From the NCBI RefSeq assembly GCF_001015195.1, contig NZ_LDES01000029.1, forward strand, positions 1-64,000: a DNA stretch of 64,000 nucleotides. The letters are read 5' to 3'. Below, piece after piece: positions 35,001 through 41,405 of the stretch. The notes under the pieces were generated by a model, which worked only from the letters and a program-made list of their open reading frames with translations, did no database searches and had not been told where the DNA came from. Numbering within the stretch: position 1 is the first letter of the stretch; each line of letters opens with the position of its first letter. Origin of the DNA: Sphingomonas sp. Y57 (GTDB lineage: Bacteria > Pseudomonadota > Alphaproteobacteria > Sphingomonadales > Sphingomonadaceae). The position numbers and the translations under genes were made by a program.

Positions 35001-35858
35001 CTCCAGTTCCAAGCCGGCGTCCCCATAGATGGCGAGCGACGACATAAGCGCAGTCGCCGGGTCAAACCGATCGTCGAACAAGGCTTCGGCCAGACGCGTT
35101 TTGCCCATGCCTGATGATCCGATGAGCCGCATGGCGTTACCCGGCACGCTCAGGAGCTTACGCATCGTGATCAATGCGTCGCGGATGGTCACAGTGCGGC
35201 CGTCGATTTCCACCCTGGCGGTGTCGTCGAACAGATAGGGCTGCGCGTGCGCGCCCTGAGCAGACCAATCCCCGTAGGGCCGCCACCCGCCAATGGGGCG
35301 ACCCAGTTCGCCGAGTAGCCACATGGCGACGCCACGATGGCTGTTGGTCCATCGGGAGATCTTGTCCGCGCCGTAAAAATCGAGCAGCACCGCGTCACCG
35401 CCGTCCACCTCGGCTAGCACCTCGGTCATAGCGGCGATACGCTCGTCATAGGCTGATTTAGACGAGTCATCCGTCGAGAAGACGATGTAAGCGCCCTGTT
35501 TCGCTGCGAGTTCGGCGAAAATCGGTCGCGTAACCCCTTTGGGCCGCATCTCTTTCTTGAGCCGCGCCGCGGCCATCACCTCGGCCTTGGACTGGAAGAA
35601 TATCGAGCGGCGCGGCAGCCAGCCGTTCGGTTCAGGATCACCTTCCCATTCAATCGAGCCGTCCACGCCGCCATCGCCTGCGGTCTGGTTGCCCCCAACT
35701 GCGATAGCAGAAAGGGGGATGTTGCGCTGCCGGGCCTCCGCCTCCAGCAATCTTTCCAAAAGCGATCGAAGCAAGACGTCGTTCGCGTCGGCGACAAGCT
35801 CTTTTGTGACGGTGAAAGGTCCCATGCGGTCCGCGCGATCGATTTTGCCCCGCGACAT
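32034..35858 (-). CDS. Mrr-like nuclease-STAND NTPase-repeat protein (second candidate Avs-like protein)
   Basis: A 1274-residue protein. Near the N-terminus AGDGGVDGSIEWEG (Asp near 66) and RRSIFFQSKAE (Gln-x-Lys near 89-91) fit an Mrr-type PD-(D/E)XK nuclease. The P-loop is LIGSSGMGKTRL (about 245-256) and Walker B is AIIVVDNC (about 303-310), followed by the winged-helix part of a STAND module (LAQFSGGNARIALKVAE). Roughly 800 residues of helical repeats complete it. It faces the HTH-Mrr-STAND operon with 23 bases between them. The start could instead be the ATG at 35825; neither start has a clear ribosome-binding site. Confidence 0.8.
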   Translation of the reverse strand: MSRGKIDRADRMGPFTVTKELVADANDVLLRSLLERLLEAEARQRNIPLSAIAVGGNQTAGDGGVDGSIEWEGDPEPNGWLPRRSIFFQSKAEVMAAARLKKEMRPKGVTRPIFAELAAKQGAYIVFSTDDSSKSAYDERIAAMTEVLAEVDGGDAVLLDFYGADKISRWTNSHRGVAMWLLGELGRPIGGWRPYGDWSAQGAHAQPYLFDDTARVEIDGRTVTIRDALITMRKLLSVPGNAMRLIGSSGMGKTRLAEALFDDRFDPATALMSSLAIYGDAGLELEVGPALVAEQLAASSIPAIIVVDNCLNRTHGQLAQIVAQNASRASLITIDHDLLGEKPAGTLVRLLGNSEDILAGLLWQRFPKLSDAERRHLAQFSGGNARIALKVAEAGAAGIDLSKLNDNELLDRLFQGGRQALDPAARACAEAASLVHAFYVRKGDGHDAEHAVLADIAEVSADAFYRLIATFLEWGVVQQRGPQRAVMPQPLANMLAAPHIRRSDPEGLVGKFVAGPERLLASFARRIGQLHDEPVAVEIAKILFGDGGALGAPARLHGPLRHGFIKATPAAPEAALSALERSLAGPDRAALLVANEERKELTQLLVHLAHDASLFARAADVLIAFTLEDGDVRDELRARSHLLERFWPILSFTLANQEQRLAVIDRMLEDRDARVRALGIEALDHVLDSGHFSSSLNLEFGARARWTEWRPYNGAGYPAWFNAAYDRLIAISAAGGEGSERAREIVADHFREHLNANIPDKNVLALQAVKGTGYWEKGWRAISDALHFFQRRPASEKPEEAEALKTLVALEQEFRPKSVDDHFDTFVLGEPWRHWHPSGRQKSSVRNVRRLAQAVGRAIVRQGLDPAPYLDRAAYAEGTNSVWAFMSGLAGATADLEGLWDAAYARFAADPKRAVPGMLGGILEGARRKDRAFVDSKLDLVVKDPLLTEQLVTLQNAVPLDADAIGRFSQVLKERTISVDRFAQLMMGSVTKPLPPASLAAFLRELMKLDEGVSPGVQILHMRIFGDRTDSVAIDPAFVELGREVLADSRVYGLDDRHSDHGLVEIAEAVFAESDAEPVARAICVAMRERAGNDYVSDHEFGELARLVMRRFPRVVLEEIVGSSNNEYLIERFFGDRSDDDDTGQTEAEIAQEAVLAWVAEDPEIRAVKVAHVVRYAVNDGQTNMKAWSPIALAIIALAPDPAAVLRAFENRFFTGAGWGPISLRFVRRRPLVEAMMRHDDQRVQQWARRASENLEESIRRWDERDRESDSRFE

Positions 35859-35915
35859 ATGTGCCGCACCAAGAAGCTACTCAATGCCATGACGGCGCAC
35901 GCTGATCCAACCGAT

Positions 35916-36137
35916 TTACACCTTCCTGCGCTTGCCCTCGAAGCCATCCTTCACGTCATCGATCCATGCCGTTACTTCACGATCGCTCCAACGCGCGGCG
36001 GCCGGCGAGATCTTATAAGGGGCAGGAAATCTTCCTTCCTGAATGAGCTGGTAAATCATGGTCTTGCCAAGACCGACCCGACGCTTCACCTCATCAATTC
36101 TGACGAGGCGATCTTCGGCTTGCGCAGTTCCGGTCAT
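35916..36137 (-). CDS. AlpA-family HTH regulator
   Basis: A 73-residue AlpA-type protein: DRLVRIDEVKRRVGLGKTMIYQLIQEGRFPAPYKISPAAARWSDREVTAWIDD. AlpA and its relatives act as excisionases or prophage and ICE regulators. It closes the second trb gene set, joined to DUF2274 by an ATGA overlap, and lies 57 bases before the second STAND gene on the same strand. That gene may therefore be reached by read-through from the conjugation operon. Its position suggests a role in regulating or excising this second element. Confidence 0.88.
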   Translation of the reverse strand: MTGTAQAEDRLVRIDEVKRRVGLGKTMIYQLIQEGRFPAPYKISPAAARWSDREVTAWIDDVKDGFEGKRRKV

Positions 36138-36367
36138 TTTGTCCTCGCCCGCCGCGCGTCATCGCGCGTCTTTACGAAATTGCGGTCGCTCTCAAGAAAC
36201 GAGGCCAGCATCGCCGGCACGAGATCGACCACCGGCTCTTCGACACCATAAGTAGAAGCATAGAGCGCGGCATAAGATTGAAGCCCGGCCTGAAGGTCCG
36301 GCGTGATCGTGATGGTTAGCTTGACCGGCGTGCGGTCGGGAAGTTTGCCCAGTTTGAGATCGGCCAT
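36134..36367 (-). CDS. DUF2274 family protein
   Basis: A 77-residue protein with LKLGKLPDRTPVKLTITITPDLQAGLQSYAALYASTYG, characteristic of DUF2274, which regularly follows trbI in alphaproteobacterial ICEs. The strand plus two-helix pattern suggests a ribbon-helix-helix-like fold, and the family has no proven function. The ATG at 36367 (MADLKLG) lies one base after the trbI stop and is preferred to the longer start at 36403. It overlaps alpA by four bases. Confidence 0.87.
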   Translation of the reverse strand: MADLKLGKLPDRTPVKLTITITPDLQAGLQSYAALYASTYGVEEPVVDLVPAMLASFLESDRNFVKTRDDARRARTK

Positions 36368-36368
36368 A

Positions 36369-37553
36369 TCAGATGGTCCTCCTCGGCCATGGTGCCAGCA
36401 CAAGGTCGCGGGTCACCAGCACGCGCACAGGCGCGCCGGGGCGGATGGTGATCGTCGGCTGGATGTCGAGATTGCGCTGGGTGATCGGGTCGCCAGCACG
36501 TGCCGTGTTCGATTGAGCGGATTCGCGGATCGCCTGGACGAGATCGCTCTCGCCCGAGATCGAGAGTTCCGAACCAACGCCGAGCAAGGTGGCGATCGCG
36601 ACGCCCTTGAGCAGCGTCCACGTGTGGAAATCAACCCGATCGGCGAGCCCAGCATATCCTCCCGGATCGGTCGCCGGCATATTGTCAAGGCGGACCGAAC
36701 TGCCATCGGGCAGGATCAGCCGCTGCCAGATGACCAGCGCGCGCCGCTGCCCGAACGCGACCACCGAATCGTATTTGCCGATCAGCCGGGCGCCCTGCGG
36801 CACGAGCAGGATATCGCCGGTGACGGTGTCGAACACATTCTGCGTGACCTGCGCCGTGACCATGCCGGGAAGGTCGGAGTTCAGCCCGGTTATCAAGCTC
36901 GCCGCGATCACGCTCCCGGCAAGCAGGCTGTTGGGCGACACGGGCGCGACCAGCGCGCCCGAGTTGAGATCGCCGCCCGTGTCGCGGGTCGAGGCGAATT
37001 GCTCCTTCCGGGTGCCTGTCGGCGACGCGCTCGCGGTGTGCGCTTCTGGGATCGGAGCGCCGCCATCGGATGCTGTCGGCGCCACTGCGCTGCGGCCGGT
37101 CGTGGTCTGCGCCATCAGCCCGGATTCCCGCGCAGCCTTGAGGTCGGCAAGCCGCTGCTGGCGCGCGGCCGCCGCGGTATCGACCGAGGTGGGGGCAGTG
37201 GTCGCTTCGGCTCGCTCCTGCGCCCGCAGGATCGGCCGGCCGAGATCGCCCGGCAGTGGCGGACCGAGCTTGGGCGCATCGCCATAGCTGGTGGGCAATC
37301 CCGACAGCGCATCCGATGCCGGCTTCGCTATCGGTTGCGACAGCTCACTTTCCTGCGCGACTTGACGGAACACTTGGGGTTTGAGCGCCATCCAGGCGAT
37401 GCCCATGAGGCTGCCCGAGCCGAGCGCGGCTGCGCCGATGATCACGCCACGCCGGAAGCGGATCGCCGGCGCCGGCCGCGAGCGGATGCTGAGCGTCTCG
37501 GGATCAACTTTCGGCGCTGTGATCGGCGGATCGGTGGGGCGAGCGTCGGTCAT
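36369..37553 (-). CDS. trbI: TrbI/VirB10-type T4SS protein
   Basis: A 394-residue protein that spans the periplasm and links inner and outer membrane complexes. One transmembrane helix (VIIGAAALGSGSLMGIAWMAL, about residues 37-57) is followed by a Pro/Ala-rich linker. The conserved C-terminal TrbI domain includes GSVIAASLITGLNSDLPGMVTAQVTQNVFDTVTGDILLVPQGARLIGKYDS and GGYAGLADRVDFHTWTLLKGVAIATLLGVGSEL. An ATGA overlap joins it to trbG. The corresponding gene of cluster 1 is beyond the left edge. Confidence 0.94.
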   Translation of the reverse strand: MTDARPTDPPITAPKVDPETLSIRSRPAPAIRFRRGVIIGAAALGSGSLMGIAWMALKPQVFRQVAQESELSQPIAKPASDALSGLPTSYGDAPKLGPPLPGDLGRPILRAQERAEATTAPTSVDTAAAARQQRLADLKAARESGLMAQTTTGRSAVAPTASDGGAPIPEAHTASASPTGTRKEQFASTRDTGGDLNSGALVAPVSPNSLLAGSVIAASLITGLNSDLPGMVTAQVTQNVFDTVTGDILLVPQGARLIGKYDSVVAFGQRRALVIWQRLILPDGSSVRLDNMPATDPGGYAGLADRVDFHTWTLLKGVAIATLLGVGSELSISGESDLVQAIRESAQSNTARAGDPITQRNLDIQPTITIRPGAPVRVLVTRDLVLAPWPRRTI

Positions 37554-38386
37554 GCGCCCCTCCGCTTGGTGGTGCGGGAGACGCGATCGATGCGGACGAC
37601 CTGCTGCTTCTTGAGGCCGAGCCGCAGTTCCGCCGTGTCGAAGATCCGGTCGACGACGTAGAAGCGGTCGCGCAGCCGATAATTGACGAGTTCCGCCTTA
37701 CCGTCCGCACCGACGACGAACAGCGGCGGCGCCTCACCATTCGCCAGCGATGCCGGAAACTCGACATAGGTCTTCGCCCCATCGTCGAACACGCGCAGCG
37801 GCCGCCACACGGGCCGGTCGCCGCTGATGGCGTAATTGAAATGCAGTTGCTCGACCGCGAGCCCTGTCGCCACCGGCGCAGCCGCCTGTGCCGCCTCGGC
37901 CTTGCGTCGCAGCGCCAGCAACTCGTCCTGCGGATAGGTCCACCGCATCGAGGACAGGGCCGTTGCCGAGGTGCTGACCAGCCGGACGTGATAGGCGCGC
38001 CTGTCCGTGGTTATAACCAGATTCGTGAGCAGTCCGGCCGAGAACGGCTTCACCAGGACATGGGTCTGCTTGCCTTCGCCAGAACCGCTTGTCGTGTCGC
38101 CGATCACCCAACGGACGGTATCACCGCTCGCGACCGCCACGAGGGACTCGCCGGGCTGGAGCATGATATCGGTGACCAGACCGGGCGCGGCATAGACCTG
38201 GAAGATCGTGCCCTCGCTGAACGGATAGACCTGCGCACCGCTGACAAACCCGGCAGCGGCCGGCTCGATCGTGGCGCTCCGCGTCGCCGAGCGCACCGTC
38301 TTGAGCGATGATTCGGGACGGTCCTGCGCGAGCGCCGGCGCGGCGAGGATCAATCCGGCAATCGCCGGCAGAAGGATGGATTTCAT
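37550..38386 (-). CDS. trbG: TrbG/VirB9-type T4SS protein
   Basis: A 278-residue periplasmic/outer-membrane core protein. A signal peptide ends near LAAPALAQ (about residue 21). VYPFSEGTIFQVYAAPGLVTDIMLQPGESLVAVASGDTVRWVIGD is the typical VirB9 N-lobe start; FNYAISGDRPVWRPLRVFDDGAKTYVEFP and NYRLRDRFYVVDRIFDTAELRLG form the C-lobe that binds VirB10 and VirB7 partners. ATGA overlaps join it to trbF upstream and trbI downstream. The length and motifs are complete. Confidence 0.94.
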   Translation of the reverse strand: MKSILLPAIAGLILAAPALAQDRPESSLKTVRSATRSATIEPAAAGFVSGAQVYPFSEGTIFQVYAAPGLVTDIMLQPGESLVAVASGDTVRWVIGDTTSGSGEGKQTHVLVKPFSAGLLTNLVITTDRRAYHVRLVSTSATALSSMRWTYPQDELLALRRKAEAAQAAAPVATGLAVEQLHFNYAISGDRPVWRPLRVFDDGAKTYVEFPASLANGEAPPLFVVGADGKAELVNYRLRDRFYVVDRIFDTAELRLGLKKQQVVRIDRVSRTTKRRGA

Positions 38387-39192
38387 GGGTTCTTCTCCTG
38401 CGAGTTGGACAGGGCCGGCGCCTCGGATTGAGCGCCGAGGGTGGGATTGAGCGGCGAGCCGAGCGGAAGGTTAGGTGCCGGCGGTGGCACCGGAGGCGAA
38501 GCCGGAGCCGTGTCGAGTTCGCGGCTCCAGTCGATCGCGTCGACATAGATCCCGAGCGGGTTCTTGCGCAGCACATCAGCCGATGCCGGCGGACGCATGA
38601 CCGTGGTCAGGATCGCCGTCCAGCGGCTGACGCCCGACTGGCTACCGCGTTCGAACGCCGTCTCCGTCCATTTCACCTGAAAGCTTTTGTCGGACGCCCG
38701 CACGACACTGGTGACCTGCACAGACACCGTGCGCTCGCCGACATTCGCGAACGGTGACGCCGATCGGGCATATTCGCCGAGGAACTGCGCCCCGCGCTTG
38801 GTCGCGAAGTCATAGGCTTCGAGCCAGTCCCGCCGCATCAGCACGGGATCGAGCGACACCGCGCGAACATTGGTGATGAAATGTGAGAGGTGCCAAGCGA
38901 CCTGCGGGTCGGTCGGGCGATAGTCGACATCAGCGGCCTGCACGGCGCGCGCCTCGCCGAGCCGGTCGACCTCGACCACATAGGGCGTGACGCGGCTTTG
39001 CAGCGACTGCCAGGCAAGGCCCGCGGAGGTCCCCGCGGTAAGGACGAGGCAACCGAACGCCATCAGCCGCCAGTTGCGCGCCTGCACCCGTGCCGAGCCG
39101 ATCCGCTCGTCCCACATTTGTCCGGCGCGCTGGTAGGGCGTCTCGGGAGGTGGCGTGCGCCCGTAGCGCTGCGCACTTCGCTTGAAGAACAT
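38383..39192 (-). CDS. trbF: TrbF/VirB8-type T4SS protein
   Basis: A 269-residue bitopic inner-membrane protein that organises the T4SS core. A cytoplasmic N-terminus contains TPYQRAGQMWDERIGSARVQARNWR, followed by one transmembrane helix (LMAFGCLVLTAGTSAGLAW, about 43-61). The periplasmic NTF2-like VirB8 domain includes YRPTDPQVAWHLSHFITNVRAVSLDP and LRKNPLGIYVDAIDWSRELD. It ends in a Pro-rich tail. The start is three bases after the trbL stop, and the stop overlaps the trbG start. Confidence 0.94.
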   Translation of the reverse strand: MFFKRSAQRYGRTPPPETPYQRAGQMWDERIGSARVQARNWRLMAFGCLVLTAGTSAGLAWQSLQSRVTPYVVEVDRLGEARAVQAADVDYRPTDPQVAWHLSHFITNVRAVSLDPVLMRRDWLEAYDFATKRGAQFLGEYARSASPFANVGERTVSVQVTSVVRASDKSFQVKWTETAFERGSQSGVSRWTAILTTVMRPPASADVLRKNPLGIYVDAIDWSRELDTAPASPPVPPPAPNLPLGSPLNPTLGAQSEAPALSNSQEKNP

Positions 39193-39195
39193 GAC

Positions 39196-40509
39196 TCAAT
39201 CGTTCCTTTCCTTGATGTCGGGAGTGGCGGACCCGCCGCCGCGATCGCCTTGCTGGAGCGTATGGATAGCGAGTTGGCGGCGATGGCGGCTGGTCTGCTG
39301 GTCACGCATCGCCCGTGCCCAAGCGGGCGTGCCGCCGGTCTCCCCGCCGCCGCCCGGTCCTCCCGATGACGGCGACGGAGAGTTCTGGTTGAGGGCATCC
39401 CACGCCGATTGCCGACCGCCGGCGGCAGCTTCCTTGAGACCGAGCGCACCGCTCATGCGCGACCGCGCGGCGTTACCGGCCGCACGCGCGACGCCGCCGA
39501 GGCCGGCGCTGACCGAAGGCGCGGGCGCCGTTTCCTTGCCGAGGCTGTAAGCGGTCGATGCCGCCGACCCCATTGCGGTGCCTGAGCGAACCGCACCCAG
39601 CGCTGCGCCACCGAGTGCGCGCGCTCCGCCAACCGCCGCGCCGCCCGCCAGCATCGTGCCGCCGGCCGCGCCGAGCGTCGTGCCGAGCGCCGCACCGGCA
39701 CCGAGCTGCGGCGCACCCGAAACCAGCCCGGACGCGATCGACGGCCCGAAGATGCCGAGGCCGAACAGCGACAGGCTGGCGAGCACCAGGCTCATGGCCT
39801 GGCCGATGTCCGGCTCCTGGCCCTGCAGGGCTTCAGTGAACTCGGTGAAGAAATTGGAGCCGATGCCGACGATGACGGCGAGCACCATCACCTTGATGCC
39901 GGAACTGACGACATTGCCCAGCACACGCTCGGCGAGGAAGCTGGTCCGGTTCCAGAGCGCGAACGGCACGAGGATGAAGCCGGCGAGGCTCGTCAGCTTG
40001 AACTCGAGGATGCAGACGAACATCTGCACCGCGAGAATGAAGAAGGCGACGATCACCAGCGCCCAGGCGAACAGCAGCACCATGATCGTCAGGAAATTGT
40101 CGAAGAAGGTCGTGAACCCGACCATCTCGCTCGCTTGTTCGAGCAGCGGCCATGCCGCCGAAAAGCCGGTGCCGGCCAACCGCCCGGGCTTGAGCAGGTC
40201 GTCCGCGGAGAGCATGCCGCCACCGGCGGTCAGCCCGGCCTGCGCGAACGAGCGGAAGATGATGTCGGCGAGCGTCGAGAAGCTGTTCAGGATGAACGCG
40301 AATGCGCCGACATAAAGGACCTTCTTGAGGAAGCGGCCAATGACATTGTCCTCGCCGCCCATCGCCCAGAACAGACCGGCAAGCGTGATGTCGATGCCGA
40401 TCAGCGTCGCGGTCAGGAAGCCGACGTCGGGCCCGAGCAGTCCGAACCCGCTGTCGATGTAGGTGATGAACGCCTGCAGGAAGCGATCGATGACGTTCAG
40501 GTCGTTCAA
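39196..40509 (-). CDS. trbL: TrbL/VirB6-type conjugation membrane protein, copy 2
   Basis: A 437-residue polytopic protein. The TTG at 40509 is chosen: AGGAAG lies a few bases upstream and the product starts MNDLNVIDRFLQAFITYIDSG, matching copy 1. Several long helices are followed by FALWNRTSFLAERVLGNVVSSGIKVMVLAVIVGIGSNF, nearly identical to copy 1 in this region, then a Gly/Ala-rich tail and a Ser/Pro-rich C-terminus. It forms the inner-membrane channel part of the T4SS. A 140-base gap, with no trbK, separates it from trbJ. Confidence 0.94.
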   Translation of the reverse strand: MNDLNVIDRFLQAFITYIDSGFGLLGPDVGFLTATLIGIDITLAGLFWAMGGEDNVIGRFLKKVLYVGAFAFILNSFSTLADIIFRSFAQAGLTAGGGMLSADDLLKPGRLAGTGFSAAWPLLEQASEMVGFTTFFDNFLTIMVLLFAWALVIVAFFILAVQMFVCILEFKLTSLAGFILVPFALWNRTSFLAERVLGNVVSSGIKVMVLAVIVGIGSNFFTEFTEALQGQEPDIGQAMSLVLASLSLFGLGIFGPSIASGLVSGAPQLGAGAALGTTLGAAGGTMLAGGAAVGGARALGGAALGAVRSGTAMGSAASTAYSLGKETAPAPSVSAGLGGVARAAGNAARSRMSGALGLKEAAAGGRQSAWDALNQNSPSPSSGGPGGGGETGGTPAWARAMRDQQTSRHRRQLAIHTLQQGDRGGGSATPDIKERND

Positions 40510-40649
40510 GGCGGTTCTTCCTGCGTGCGTGAAAGGGATGTCGCGGGACGCGGCTGGGGAGCTGCGCCGCGCCCCGCGACGGCGACCGGCGGCTGGAGGG
40601 GGAGCCGTCAGTCGCTGATGACCGGATCGGGCCGTGCGGCCGACGGGGG

Positions 40650-41405
40650 CTATTGCGGCGTGTAGGCCGATCCGGAACCGAGGAACTTCTTGGTCGCAGC
40701 GCGGGCTTCCGCCGCCTGGGTCGCGCGGCGTGCCTGCTCGACCGCTTCGCTCCTGAACTGCGCGGCCATCATATGCTGGAGCTGGAACTGCTGCTTGGCG
40801 GTGAGCGCGAGGAGCTGGTTGGTCGCTTGGCTGACCTGCAGCGATCCCTCCGCCCCTTGGCTGCGCGCGACGATGTCGGCGAGCGCCCGCGTATCGGTCT
40901 GGATGTTCTCGACCACTTGCGCCTGCACCGTCATCGTCTGGCGGAACGCGCCCATGCTGGCATCGAGCCGCGCGCGGGCATCGCGGATGCGGGCATCGGT
41001 GCGCAGCGCCGACGAGAAGTCCTGCGGGAACAGCGATTGGAACTTGTCGTCGAGCTGGTCGACCCGGAAGTCGATCGCCTGCGCGCGGCCCATCAGCCGG
41101 TCGATCTCGGCGAGCTTGCGCTTCAGCGCGTCGAGCTGCGGGAAGTCGATACGACTGAGGTTCTTGCCCATGTTCACCAGCATCTGCGCCTCGTTCTGCA
41201 GCTGCTGGATCTGCTGGTTGACGCTCTGCAGCGTGCGGGCGGCTGTCAGGATGTTCTGCGCATAGTTGCTGGGATCGAACACGACGCCGCCGAACTGCGC
41301 ATGGGCCGGCGTCGCGGTCATCGTGACCACGCCCATGCCGAGCGAGCCGCAGGCACCGAGACCAAGGACGGCCGCGATCACATGCTTTCGAGTGGGGATA
41401 CGCAT
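40650..41405 (-). CDS. trbJ: TrbJ/VirB5-type periplasmic T4SS protein, copy 2
   Basis: A 251-residue secreted protein with a signal peptide ending near ATPAHAQ and the TrbJ hallmark FGGVVFDPSNYAQNILTAARTLQSVNQQIQQL. The body is a long Gln-rich coiled coil. The ATG at 41405 shares one base with the TAA stop of trbE, giving a TAATG junction. Copy 1 at 1178 has the same layout, but the C-terminal half differs strongly, as expected for two independently evolving systems. Confidence 0.93.
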   Translation of the reverse strand: MRIPTRKHVIAAVLGLGACGSLGMGVVTMTATPAHAQFGGVVFDPSNYAQNILTAARTLQSVNQQIQQLQNEAQMLVNMGKNLSRIDFPQLDALKRKLAEIDRLMGRAQAIDFRVDQLDDKFQSLFPQDFSSALRTDARIRDARARLDASMGAFRQTMTVQAQVVENIQTDTRALADIVARSQGAEGSLQVSQATNQLLALTAKQQFQLQHMMAAQFRSEAVEQARRATQAAEARAATKKFLGSGSAYTPQ

